From contig JAHEKX010000010.1 of NCBI GenBank assembly GCA_024644535.1, forward strand, positions 1 through 64,000: a stretch of 64,000 nt of DNA, given 5' to 3'. The notes under the pieces were generated by a model. That model was not told the origin of the DNA, did no database searches, and worked only from the letters and a program-made list of their open reading frames with translations. Numbering within the stretch: position 1 is the first letter of the stretch; every line of letters starts with the position of its first letter. Positions 54,958 through 64,000 of this stretch are shown piece after piece. The stretch is from Gammaproteobacteria bacterium (GTDB taxonomy: Bacteria; Pseudomonadota; Gammaproteobacteria; Pseudomonadales; Halieaceae). The translations under genes were made by a program, and so were the position numbers.

Positions 54958-55797
54958 ATGCAACATTTATCAATAGTGCCGTTCTCTAGTGGATGCGGTG
55001 CTCTGATCGATAACCTGCAGTTGGCGACATGCACAGACACTGAGGTTGATTTATTGAGACAAGCGTCCTCAGAATTTGGGGTACTATTTTTCAGAAATCA
55101 GGTGTTACCGCCACACGAACACTTGCGATTTGGTCGCAGATTCGGGAACGTGGTCGTGAACAAATTTTTTCAACACCTGACCGAATACCCCGAAATTGCT
55201 GAAGTGCGCAAAGAAAAGCAGCAGGAGACCAACATTGGTGGAGGATGGCATACCGATCACTCTTACGATGACATTCCCGCCATGGGCTCAATCCTTGTAG
55301 CTCGGCAGGTCCCCTCTCGCGGTGGTGCAACACACTTTGCAAATCTCTATGCTGCTTATGACGACCTTTCCGATGGACTAAAAAAGGTTTTGCATTCACT
55401 AACAGCTATCCACTCGAACGATCATCTTTATGGCGAAAGTGGGTATTACGCTAAAACAGATTTGGCGAACCAGCTGCAGGGTCAAGATAGTGTAAGCGAG
55501 GCAACACACCCGGTAGTGATTGTGCATCCGAGAAGTGGTCGAAAGGCCCTCTATGTTAACCCAGCCCATACCATTGGTATTACGGGATGGTCTCAAGAGG
55601 AGAGTCGTGCGCTCTTAAATTACCTGTATGAACATGCCGCACAGAGTAAATACACTTGTCAATTTAATTGGGAAACGGATTCCGTAGCACTTTGGGACAA
55701 CCGGTGCACGTGGCATTTTGCACAAAACGACTACCATGGAGAAGCACGACTAATGCACAGACTCACAATTGAAGGAACTCGCCTGGTAGGTGTGTAA
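54958..55797 (+). CDS. Second TauD/TfdA family dioxygenase
   Basis: A second Fe(II)/2-oxoglutarate dioxygenase of 279 residues. The triad is His98 and Asp100 in GGGWHTDHSYDD and His253 in WDNRCTWHFAQNDY; Arg268 in MHRLTIEG would bind 2-oxoglutarate. The WDNR...H pattern is closer to TauD than in the upstream gene, so the two are not simple duplicates. The ATG at 54958 follows AAGGAA; the longer frame to 54928 is unlikely. It stands alone, separated by about 400 bp from its neighbour. Confidence 0.93.
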   Translation: MQHLSIVPFSSGCGALIDNLQLATCTDTEVDLLRQASSEFGVLFFRNQVLPPHEHLRFGRRFGNVVVNKFFQHLTEYPEIAEVRKEKQQETNIGGGWHTDHSYDDIPAMGSILVARQVPSRGGATHFANLYAAYDDLSDGLKKVLHSLTAIHSNDHLYGESGYYAKTDLANQLQGQDSVSEATHPVVIVHPRSGRKALYVNPAHTIGITGWSQEESRALLNYLYEHAAQSKYTCQFNWETDSVALWDNRCTWHFAQNDYHGEARLMHRLTIEGTRLVGV

Positions 55798-55870
55798 AGC
55801 AAGGAGCGTTTAAGAGCGCCCGAAAGCTATGCTTGAGGGCCGGGAATCCAACGTCCAAGGCCCAGTAAGC

Positions 55871-55894
55871 AAAAACCGCCAGCAGGCGGTTTTT
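55871..55894. terminator. Duplicated bidirectional terminator, distal copy
   Basis: AAAAACCGCC-AGCA-GGCGGTTTTT: GC stem flanked by A5 and T5, able to end transcription from either strand. It lies 74 bp after the second dioxygenase and could terminate it too. Confidence 0.85.
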
Positions 55895-56014
55895 GATGAA
55901 TATGGTCGGGACGGCAGGGTGAACTGGGATTTCGAGCCGCAACGCGGCGAGCCAGTGAACGCCCGCAAGCTGTGCTTGAGGGCCGGCAATCCAACGTCCA
56001 AGACCTCAAAAAGC

Positions 56015-56038
56015 AAAAACCGCCAGCAGGCGGTTTTT
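56015..56038. terminator. Terminator of tRNA-Pro
   Basis: The same AAAAACCGCC-AGCA-GGCGGTTTTT hairpin, 8 bp after the 3' end of tRNA-Pro on its strand. Confidence 0.9.
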
Positions 56039-56045
56039 GTGAATA

Positions 56046-56532
<487 letters not shown>

Positions 56533-56572
56533 TGAGGCCGCGATTATACGCAATCAACAAAAATTTGCCAGC

Positions 56573-56935
56573 CTAATTGTTCGCTTCGAGTCGATCTAAT
56601 ACGTCTTCAAGCGACGAGATCAATTCGCGCAATTCTTCGGCTGTCATGACACCCAGTTGGTCTTCAGTCGATTCACCAATTCGTTGTCTAGCTCCACCAA
56701 TGGTGTACCCCTGCTCGTACAGTAAGGCACGAATTTGGCGAATCAGAACGACATCAGCGTGCTGGTAATACCGGCGATTGCCACGGCGTTTGACTGGCGC
56801 GAGCGTCGGGAATTCTTGCTCCCAATATCTAAGGACATGTGGTTTAACTAGGCACAGATCAGACACTTCGCCAATCGTAAAATAACGCTTGCTTGGAATA
56901 GGCGGAAGTTCGCCATTGTTACTCGGTTCCAGCAT
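56573..56935 (-). CDS. MerR-family DNA-binding protein
   Basis: Transcription regulator-like protein of 120 residues encoded after ihfA in many gammaproteobacteria. The winged HTH reads [20 protein letters not shown], then [21 protein letters not shown]. It lacks the cysteines of metal-sensing MerR proteins, and ends in a short helical tail. The ATG at 56935 ([14 protein letters not shown]) has GGAG upstream and matches homologues; the frame to 56947 is unlikely. It overlaps ihfA by 17 bp. Target unknown. Confidence 0.9.
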   Translation of the reverse strand: MLEPSNNGELPPIPSKRYFTIGEVSDLCLVKPHVLRYWEQEFPTLAPVKRRGNRRYYQHADVVLIRQIRALLYEQGYTIGGARQRIGESTEDQLGVMTAEELRELISSLEDVLDRLEANN

Positions 56936-57218
56936 ACTTCTCCACACGTGCTTTCAGTTTTTGCCCTGGCTTAAAGGTAACCACTCGACGAGGTGAAATT
57001 GGGATCTCCTCTCCTGTTTTTGGATTACGACCCGGACGTTCACCTTTATCTCGCAACTCAAAATTACCGAAGCCCGATAGTTTCACTTGCTCATTGCTTT
57101 CCAAACTTGCGCGGATTTCCTCGAAAAACATCTCGACGATCTCTTTGGCCTCGCGCTTGTTCAGGCCAAGCTCTTCAAACAACATATCGGCCATGTCAGA
57201 TTTAGTTAACGCTGTCAT
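56919..57218 (-). CDS. ihfA: Integration host factor subunit alpha
   Basis: DNA-bending nucleoid protein of 99 residues, partner of IhfB. The signature [20 protein letters not shown] is intact, with the Pro that intercalates into DNA at its tip, and the N-terminal [19 protein letters not shown] is standard. It lies 14 bp after pheT, the usual gammaproteobacterial place. It overlaps the merR-like gene. Confidence 0.98.
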   Translation of the reverse strand: MTALTKSDMADMLFEELGLNKREAKEIVEMFFEEIRASLESNEQVKLSGFGNFELRDKGERPGRNPKTGEEIPISPRRVVTFKPGQKLKARVEKYAGTE

Positions 57219-57232
57219 TCAGTTCTATCGCT

Positions 57233-59602
57233 CTAACGCAACTCGGCTTGATAGGTTTCTTTCAATGATTCAACAACTTGCGCCATTGCATCATTAACAT
57301 CGGAGTCGCTTAGGGTGCGCGATTGGTCACCCAAAGTCAAACCCATTGCGACACTTTTTTGACCTACAGGTACGCCTTGCCCTTGGTAGATATCAAATAC
57401 AAAAACGTCCTTACCCAACATGCCTAGTGCGGCTTTTGCCGTCGCGATTAAAGCGCCTACTTTGACATCGCCATCAACCAGCACCGCCAAATCACGGCGC
57501 ACCTCAGGAAATTTTGAGACCGAGGCAAATTGAGCGATATCAGCGCTTGATAAAGCATCACGATTCAGCTCAGCAACATACGCTGCTTGCGACAAACCCA
57601 ACGCTTTTTGCGTTTGCGGATGGATCTTTCCGACATAGCCTACGACCGCCCCATCGACCAAAATGTCAGCGGTTTGCCCTGGATGCAGACCTTGATGCAC
57701 AGCGGCTACATAGCTAGCTTGCGTAATACCCAACTGACTCAGAAAGGCTTCAACTTCGCCCTTAATATCGAAGAAATCGACAGTACCGCCGCGGTTCCCC
57801 ATACGCTCTAGCTCGGCTTTACCACTCAATAGAATGGCGACTTTGGCTTCTTGCGGGTAATCATCGCCCACAGCAAACGTTAGGCCCTGCTCAAAGATAC
57901 GTACTCGACTCTGCTGGCGATTGATGTTCGTGACTGCGGTCCCTACCAGGCTGGGTACCAGACTTGGGCGCATAACCGAAAGATCTTCACTGATTGGATT
58001 TTTCAGGGTAACGCACTTAGCTAGGTCGCCAAATTGTTCGGCAAGTTTAGGATCAACAAAGCTGTAAGTAATGACTTCTCGCAAATCGCGCGACGCCAGA
58101 TAACGACGAATGCGAGAAGGCGATACAGCCTTCTCAGGGCGCACCGGCATTTCTAAATTCGCAAAGATTTTACTCACTGGAAGCTTGTTGTAACCGTAGA
58201 TACGAGCAACCTCCTCGACCAAATCGGCTTCGATACTGATATCAAAGCGCCAAGATGGCACCGAGCAAGACCAACCTTCGTTGGTTTGGTCAACACCAAA
58301 ACCCAAACCGCTGAGTATTTGACTCACTTCGGCCTTCGGAATTTCAAGACCTAGCGCTCGGCTTAAGCTGGTTTCCGAAAGAGACACATTGCTGCGATCA
58401 GGCAAATCGCTTTTCGATCGAACGACCGTCGCTGGCCCCGCTTGACCACCTGCGATTTCAATGATTAATTGTGTTGCACGATCCAAGGCCAATTCTGCCA
58501 AATCAAAATCAACGCCACGCTCGTAGCGGTGCGAAGCGTCTGTGTGCATGCCCTGCTTACGCGCCTGACCGGCCAGAGCTCGTGGCGTGAAAAAGGCCGA
58601 CTCTAGAACCACGGTGCTGGTCTCGCTGCTAACTGCACTACGCTGACCGCCCATAACACCCGCAAAGGCAATGGGTCCAGTCTGATCGGTAATCAACAGT
58701 GCGTCATCAGGCAGGGTGATCTCTTTACCATCCAACAAGGTCATTGACTCCTGTGGCTGCGCCATACGCACAACGATAGGGCCATTCAACTTTTCACCAT
58801 CAAAGGCATGCATGGGTTGACCCAACTCCAGCATGACAAAATTCGTGACATCAACTAAAGGGTCTTTAGAGCGTAAACCGCAACGGCGAAGTCGCTCTTG
58901 TAACCAAAGTGGTGAGGCAAGGGTATTATCCACACCCTCTATAACACGAGCTGCGTAGACTGGACAGGCCGCAGTCGCTACCAAGTCAACACCGATTTGA
59001 GCCGAAGCCTCGGTGCTGACCGATGCCCACGTCGATTCTTGCAGTTCGACACCGGTTAATACCGACACTTCGCGAGCAATACCGCGAATACTTAGACAAT
59101 CGGCTCGATTGGGCGTTAAGCCAATTTCAATGGTGTTGTCGTTCAACCCGAGATAATCGCGCAAATCAGTGCCTGTAGACGCATCCTGCGGCAACTCCAT
59201 CAAACCATCAGCTGCATCTGACAGCTGCAATTCAGCCTCGGCACAAAGCATCCCAAAAGATTCAACACCGCGCAGCTTACTTTTTTTGATTTTAAAGTCG
59301 CCGGGTAAAACCGCTCCGACAAGCGCCACAGGTGCTTTTAAACCCACTCTGGCATTCGGGGCACCACAGACAATTTGAAGAGACTCTGTCTCACCGACAT
59401 CGACTTTACACACCCTCAGTTTATCCGCGTCGGGGTGCTGCTCAGCCTCTGTGATTTCACCGACCACAACCAACGAGAAATCACCCGCCACAGCGTCAAT
59501 GGCATCAACCTCAAGCCCCGCCATCGTAATCTGGTGCGCTAAATCCTCTGCTGCTAAGGTATGAGGCACCCACTCTTTAAGCCACTGTTCACTAATTTTC
59601 AT
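57233..59602 (-). CDS. pheT: Phenylalanyl-tRNA synthetase beta subunit
   Basis: Beta subunit of the (alpha-beta)2 enzyme charging tRNA-Phe. Length 789 residues. The N-terminal tRNA-binding domain (VVVGEITEAEQHPDADKLRV), the B3/B4 editing region, the B5 region and the C-terminal ferredoxin-like FDX-ACB domain (FPEVRRDLAVLVDGDV) are all in place. AAGGAG precedes the ATG and overlaps the pheS end, 11 bp away. Confidence 0.97.
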   Translation of the reverse strand: MKISEQWLKEWVPHTLAAEDLAHQITMAGLEVDAIDAVAGDFSLVVVGEITEAEQHPDADKLRVCKVDVGETESLQIVCGAPNARVGLKAPVALVGAVLPGDFKIKKSKLRGVESFGMLCAEAELQLSDAADGLMELPQDASTGTDLRDYLGLNDNTIEIGLTPNRADCLSIRGIAREVSVLTGVELQESTWASVSTEASAQIGVDLVATAACPVYAARVIEGVDNTLASPLWLQERLRRCGLRSKDPLVDVTNFVMLELGQPMHAFDGEKLNGPIVVRMAQPQESMTLLDGKEITLPDDALLITDQTGPIAFAGVMGGQRSAVSSETSTVVLESAFFTPRALAGQARKQGMHTDASHRYERGVDFDLAELALDRATQLIIEIAGGQAGPATVVRSKSDLPDRSNVSLSETSLSRALGLEIPKAEVSQILSGLGFGVDQTNEGWSCSVPSWRFDISIEADLVEEVARIYGYNKLPVSKIFANLEMPVRPEKAVSPSRIRRYLASRDLREVITYSFVDPKLAEQFGDLAKCVTLKNPISEDLSVMRPSLVPSLVGTAVTNINRQQSRVRIFEQGLTFAVGDDYPQEAKVAILLSGKAELERMGNRGGTVDFFDIKGEVEAFLSQLGITQASYVAAVHQGLHPGQTADILVDGAVVGYVGKIHPQTQKALGLSQAAYVAELNRDALSSADIAQFASVSKFPEVRRDLAVLVDGDVKVGALIATAKAALGMLGKDVFVFDIYQGQGVPVGQKSVAMGLTLGDQSRTLSDSDVNDAMAQVVESLKETYQAELR

Positions 59603-59613
59603 AGGGTATCTCC

Positions 59614-60630
<1,017 letters not shown>

Positions 60631-60690
60631 TTAGTTTCCATTCCCCGATTGCCACTCAAACCGATAAGGCAAACATGTAACGCAATAAAA

Positions 60691-60717
60691 AGGGGAAAGA
60701 GTCTGACCCTTTCCCCT
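60691..60717 (-). promoter_or_regulatory. Attenuator/terminator hairpin before pheS
   Basis: On the minus strand, AGGGGAAAG and CTTTCCCCT form a 9-bp stem with a 9-nt loop and are followed by TTTTTATT, so it works as an intrinsic terminator between rplT and pheS. A second stem TGCCGC and GCGGCA (60723-60740) lies just upstream and may compete. It suggests control of pheST by attenuation; no Phe-rich leader peptide is seen. Confidence 0.75.
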
Positions 60718-60756
60718 CTCGTTGCCGCACAAAGGCGGCACGGGCCCTTTGGGCGC

Positions 60757-61113
60757 TTAGGCTAAGGCAGACTTTGCTTGCTCAACCACAGCGGCAAACC
60801 CCGCTTTGTCATGCACGGCCAAATCGGCGAGTACACGACGATCCAAACCGATATTCGCTTTCTTCAAGCCGTTGATCAGCTGGCTGTAGGTTACGCCGTT
60901 AGCACGCGACTGCGCGTTTATACGAGTAATCCACAAAGCGCGGAACTGACGCTTACGCTGACGACGGTCACGGTAGGCGTACTGACCTGCTTTAATAACA
61001 GCCTGTTTTGCAACACGGAAAATACGACTACGAGCGCCGTAATAACCTTTTGCTTGCTTCAAGATTTTCTTGTGACGACGGTGTGCTGTCACACCTCTTT
61101 TTACACGTGGCAT
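60757..61113 (-). CDS. rplT: 50S ribosomal protein L20
   Basis: Large-subunit assembly protein of 118 residues, beginning [19 protein letters not shown], with [20 protein letters not shown] typical of L20. AGGAGG precedes the ATG. Family members repress their own operon by binding the infC-rpmI mRNA; this is known for relatives, not shown here. It lies 19 bp after rpmI. Confidence 0.98.
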   Translation of the reverse strand: MPRVKRGVTAHRRHKKILKQAKGYYGARSRIFRVAKQAVIKAGQYAYRDRRQRKRQFRALWITRINAQSRANGVTYSQLINGLKKANIGLDRRVLADLAVHDKAGFAAVVEQAKSALA

Positions 61114-61132
61114 TGATTAATCCTCCTGTGAC

Positions 61133-61327
61133 CTAGTTAGCACGTAACATTCTATCAACAAGTACCTTATCGGCCTTGTGAATCATGGACGTACCACGCA
61201 ACTGACGCTTACGCTTTGTGGTCATTTTTGTGAGGATGTGGCTTTTATAAGCGCTTTTACGCTTGTAACCACCCGCTGTTTTTTTGAACCGCTTAGCGGC
61301 ACCACTGTGAATTTTTACCTTAGGCAT
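61133..61327 (-). CDS. rpmI: 50S ribosomal protein L35
   Basis: Ribosomal protein of 64 residues, [20 protein letters not shown], with the C-terminal [17 protein letters not shown] typical of L35. The ATG at 61327 follows GGAG at 8 nt; the longer frame to 61360 has no support. It lies between infC and rplT. Confidence 0.97.
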   Translation of the reverse strand: MPKVKIHSGAAKRFKKTAGGYKRKSAYKSHILTKMTTKRKRQLRGTSMIHKADKVLVDRMLRAN

Positions 61328-61382
61328 ATTGTGATCTCCACATTGCTCATACAAAGACAAGAGTTAGGGCATTCACGGGCCA

Positions 61383-61919
61383 CTAACCCCGTTTCTTGGG
61401 CGCCAGCACCATAGTGAGCTGACGCCCTTCCATCTTGGGAAACTGTTCGACGGTTCCCCATTCGGCTAGATCTGCTTCTATACGACGAAGCAATTCAATA
61501 CCGATTTCTTGGTGTGCCATTTCTCGACCACGGAACCGCAGCGTTACTTTGGCTTTATCACCGTTTTCTAAAAAGCGAGTCAGAGCTTTGAGCTTAATCT
61601 GATAATCGCCAATGTCCGTACCCGGACGAAATTTCATTTCCTTAACTTGAATACGCTTTTGCTTTTTGCGTTGCGCAGCTTTCTGTTTTTTGGCTTCGAA
61701 AACGTGTTTGCCGTAATCCATGATCTTACAAACCACAGGATCTGAGTCAGCGATCTGAACCAAGTCAAGGGTATCGGCTTCGGCTTGTGCCAAGGCATCT
61801 GCTAAGCTCACAATCCCGACCTGAGAGCCATCGGCCCCGATTAATCGAACAGGGTCTGCTGTAATTTGATCGTTTGTTAGCGCTTTTTTCGATTTGCGCT
61901 TTTCGTTTTCGTTGTTAAT
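61383..61919 (-). CDS. infC: Translation initiation factor IF-3 (ATT start)
   Basis: Factor of 178 residues that prevents premature subunit joining and checks the start codon. The frame has no ATG, GTG or TTG at the right place; homology starts at [16 protein letters not shown], directly after an ATT codon at 61919-61917, 7 nt after GGAG. An ATT start is the well-known autoregulatory feature of infC. The ATT overlaps the thrS stop (ATTAA). Core motifs include [18 protein letters not shown] and [17 protein letters not shown]. ORFs that start further upstream run into thrS and are not real. Confidence 0.96.
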   Translation of the reverse strand: MNNENEKRKSKKALTNDQITADPVRLIGADGSQVGIVSLADALAQAEADTLDLVQIADSDPVVCKIMDYGKHVFEAKKQKAAQRKKQKRIQVKEMKFRPGTDIGDYQIKLKALTRFLENGDKAKVTLRFRGREMAHQEIGIELLRRIEADLAEWGTVEQFPKMEGRQLTMVLAPKKRG

Positions 61920-63846
61920 CCTGACTCTCCAATGTAAAAAGACCGCGACTGCCCACGTCTTTACGTAAATACTCGGCAAATGCCTCTAAAGACATCGAAC
62001 CGAGGTCTTTACCGTCACGTGTGCGCACGGCCACCGACTGTGTTTCTACTTCTTTATCGCCCACCACGAGCAAGTAAGGAATCTTAGCTAGAGTGCGCTC
62101 GCGGATTTTAAAGCCGATCTTCTCGTTTCTCAAGTCCGCAATCGCCCGAAAACCCGAGTTATTCAGGTAATCCACCACATTTTGTGCAAATTCACCCTGC
62201 TTGTCGGTGATATTCATCACAGCGACCTGCTCTGGCGCCAACCAAGTTGGGAAGCGACCCTCGAAATGCTCGATCAAAATACCGATAAAACGCTCGAAGC
62301 TTCCCAAGATTGCTCGGTGCAGCATAACAGGCGTTTTGCGCGCGCCGTCTTCCGCCACATATTGGGCATCTAGACGACTCGGCATCGAGAAATCCACCTG
62401 AATAGTACCCAACTGCCACACCCGGCCAATACAATCTTTAAGAGAAAATTCTATCTTTGGGCCGTAAAAGGCACCTTCTCCGGGCAGCAATTCCCAAGGC
62501 AAGTTATGCGCATCCAGCGCATCTGCTAAAGCCTTTTCCGCTCGGTCCCAATCTTCTTCACTACCAACACGCTTTTCGGGGCGTGTTGATAAGCGGTAAA
62601 TCACTTCGTTAAAACCGAAGTCGTCGTAGACGCCATGCAGGAAATCGATAAAGCGAGAAACTTCAGGCTGGATTTGCTCTTCGGTACAGAAAATGTGCGC
62701 ATCGTCTTGCGTAAAACCGCGTACACGCATAATACCGTGCAGCGAACCCGAGGGTTCGTTCCGGTGACAGCTGCCGAACTCAGCTAAACGCAAAGGCAAA
62801 TCGCGATACGACTTCAGGCCTTGGTTAAACACCTGCACGTGGCACGGGCAGTTCATGGGTTTTACAGCAAATTCACGCTCTTCAGACTTCAGCATGAACA
62901 TGTCGTCACCGAATTTGTCGGCATGCCCAGACTTATGCCAAAGGGTCATGTCTACGACTTGCGGCGTCTTGATTTCTTTGTAGCCCTCTTGGCGCTGCCG
63001 ATTACGCATGTACTGCTCGATGACCTGATAAACGGTCCAGCCTTTCGGGTGCCAGAACACCATGCCTGGTGCTTCTTCTTGAGTGTGGAACAAATCTAGT
63101 TGCTTACCGATGCGGCGGTGATCGCGCTTCTCCGCCTCGGCAATACGATTTAAATACTGCTTAAGCTGCTTTTTATTGGCCCAAGCGGTGCCGTATACGC
63201 GTTGAAGCATTTCATTTTTAGAGTCACCCCGCCAGTAAGCACCCGCAACCTTGGTCAACTTAAAGGCTTGCAGCTTGCCGGTCGAGGGCACATGCGGGCC
63301 ACGACACAAGTCCATCCAAGGGCCCTGCTTATAGACCGAAATAATCTCGCCTGCAGGCAAATCTTCGATGATCTGGACCTTATAGTTCTCGCCCATATTG
63401 CGGAACTCTTCAATCGCGTGCTCGCGGCTGACTTCTAGTCGCTCTACCGTCAAATCACGCTCGGCAATTTCTGCCATACGTACTTCGATTTTCTCAAGAT
63501 CTTCGGTGGCAAAACGGTGCCCAGTGGCAAAGTCGTAGTAAAAGCCATCATCTATGGTCGGCCCAATTGTCACCTGAGTACCCGGATACAGTTCCTGCAC
63601 CGCCATAGCCAACAAGTGCGCGGTAGAGTGGCGAATAATTTCGATACCGGCATCATCACGGTCAGTGATGATTGCGAGCGATGCATCATTCTCGATCAGG
63701 TAAGAGGTATCGACTTCTTTGCCATCCACAACGCCAGCCAAAGCCGCTTTGGCCAGGCCTGGGCCAATTGCAAGGGCAACGTCATGAACAGAAGGTGGCG
63801 CGTCGAAGGTTTTTTGATTGCCGTCGGGCAAAGTAATAACAGGCAT
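61915..63846 (-). CDS. thrS: Threonyl-tRNA synthetase
   Basis: Class II aminoacyl-tRNA synthetase of 643 residues. The N-terminal TGS domain (residues 1-60), the editing domain with [18 protein letters not shown], the catalytic core (motif 2 near [21 protein letters not shown] read in pieces) and the anticodon-binding C-terminus are present. The zinc ligand cysteine lies in [24 protein letters not shown] precedes the ATG. First gene of the thrS-infC-rpmI-rplT-pheST-ihfA block. Confidence 0.97.
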   Translation of the reverse strand: MPVITLPDGNQKTFDAPPSVHDVALAIGPGLAKAALAGVVDGKEVDTSYLIENDASLAIITDRDDAGIEIIRHSTAHLLAMAVQELYPGTQVTIGPTIDDGFYYDFATGHRFATEDLEKIEVRMAEIAERDLTVERLEVSREHAIEEFRNMGENYKVQIIEDLPAGEIISVYKQGPWMDLCRGPHVPSTGKLQAFKLTKVAGAYWRGDSKNEMLQRVYGTAWANKKQLKQYLNRIAEAEKRDHRRIGKQLDLFHTQEEAPGMVFWHPKGWTVYQVIEQYMRNRQRQEGYKEIKTPQVVDMTLWHKSGHADKFGDDMFMLKSEEREFAVKPMNCPCHVQVFNQGLKSYRDLPLRLAEFGSCHRNEPSGSLHGIMRVRGFTQDDAHIFCTEEQIQPEVSRFIDFLHGVYDDFGFNEVIYRLSTRPEKRVGSEEDWDRAEKALADALDAHNLPWELLPGEGAFYGPKIEFSLKDCIGRVWQLGTIQVDFSMPSRLDAQYVAEDGARKTPVMLHRAILGSFERFIGILIEHFEGRFPTWLAPEQVAVMNITDKQGEFAQNVVDYLNNSGFRAIADLRNEKIGFKIRERTLAKIPYLLVVGDKEVETQSVAVRTRDGKDLGSMSLEAFAEYLRKDVGSRGLFTLESQD

Positions 63847-63924
63847 AGTCTCTCTCGTCAGTGGTGACCCCTACTAAAGGCCACTTGGCGTTACTGCGCT
63901 AGGCGCGAAAATTTAAAGGCGCAA

Positions 63925-63954
63925 AGTGTAGCAAAAAAACGCCCACATTGCCCA
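63925..63954 (-). promoter_or_regulatory. Candidate sigma-70 promoter of thrS
   Basis: On the minus strand, TGGGCA (63954-63949), an 18-nt spacer and TACACT (63930-63925), 79 bp before the thrS ATG. The rest of the 63847-64000 stretch shows no gene. Confidence 0.5.
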
Positions 63955-64000
63955 ATTTATCTCGGCGCGGTGGGCGAGAACGACTGTTCAGCGCAGATCA

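Noticed and set aside
60631-60756. Phe-rich leader peptide of pheM type
   Set aside because: No short frame with a ribosome binding site and a Phe run is present.

Overview
The window reads as a chromosomal segment of a heterotrophic, probably marine gammaproteobacterium. Housekeeping gene order is of the Pseudomonas/Cellvibrionales type: mutS-fdxA facing nlpD-pcm-ispF-ispD-ftsB-eno-kdsA-pyrG-tilS-accA at the left, and thrS-infC-rpmI-rplT-pheS-pheT-ihfA-merR-tRNA-Pro(GGG) at the right. A Na+-pumping oxaloacetate decarboxylase, an Oar-like TonB receptor and a type IV minor pilin operon would suit a marine bacterium of the Cellvibrionales sort. That placement is inference, not something the sequence proves. 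No insertion sequence, prophage or CRISPR array was seen.

Layout. 1-2944 (+): mutS (its 5' end lies outside the window) and fdxA. 2941-16519 (-): a long co-directional run covering cell envelope (nlpD, a DUF368 lipid-carrier translocase, kdsA, ftsB), protein repair (pcm), isoprenoids (ispF, ispD), glycolysis (eno), CTP synthesis (pyrG), tRNA modification (tilS), fatty acid synthesis (accA) and oadGAB. rpoS, surE and truD, usually part of this neighbourhood, are absent from it. 16617-22045 (+): dusC, a peptide/H+ symporter, a 700-residue membrane protein with a hexanucleotide repeat, and folE. 22108-36000: a TauE/SafE exporter with a CBS protein, a PhoD-like phosphatase, a large TonB receptor, a beta-oxidation pair, a DUF2805 protein, a secreted carboxylesterase and a GntP-type permease.

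35897-42224 (-): a glycosyltransferase-like gene followed by pilE, pilV, pilW, a long pilX-like gene, an unknown membrane protein and fimT. No pilY1 is present. The PilX-like protein has a Ser/Asp/Glu-rich linker and a Cys/His tail, so it may be the tip or adhesive subunit. 42369-50065: an M1 peptidase with a DUF6702 partner, a DUF3604 protein, avtA, a VOC protein and a double-cupin protein. 50117-55797: an FAD oxidoreductase, a LysR regulator divergent from a class II aldolase plus TauD-type dioxygenase pair, and a second TauD-type dioxygenase. This looks like a catabolic island for an unidentified substrate.

The most unusual structure is at 55816-56532, around tRNA-Pro(GGG). Upstream of the tRNA on its own strand lie six head-to-tail 68-70 bp units, each carrying the 5' part of the same tRNA plus an anticodon-stem-like palindrome that lacks the anticodon. 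Downstream, the terminator together with the last 16 bases of the tRNA gene is duplicated with a period of about 144 bp. The tRNA is thus flanked on both sides by repeats built from its own fragments. The right end, 56573-63846 (-), is the conserved translation operon, including infC with an AUU start and a terminator-like attenuator ahead of pheST.
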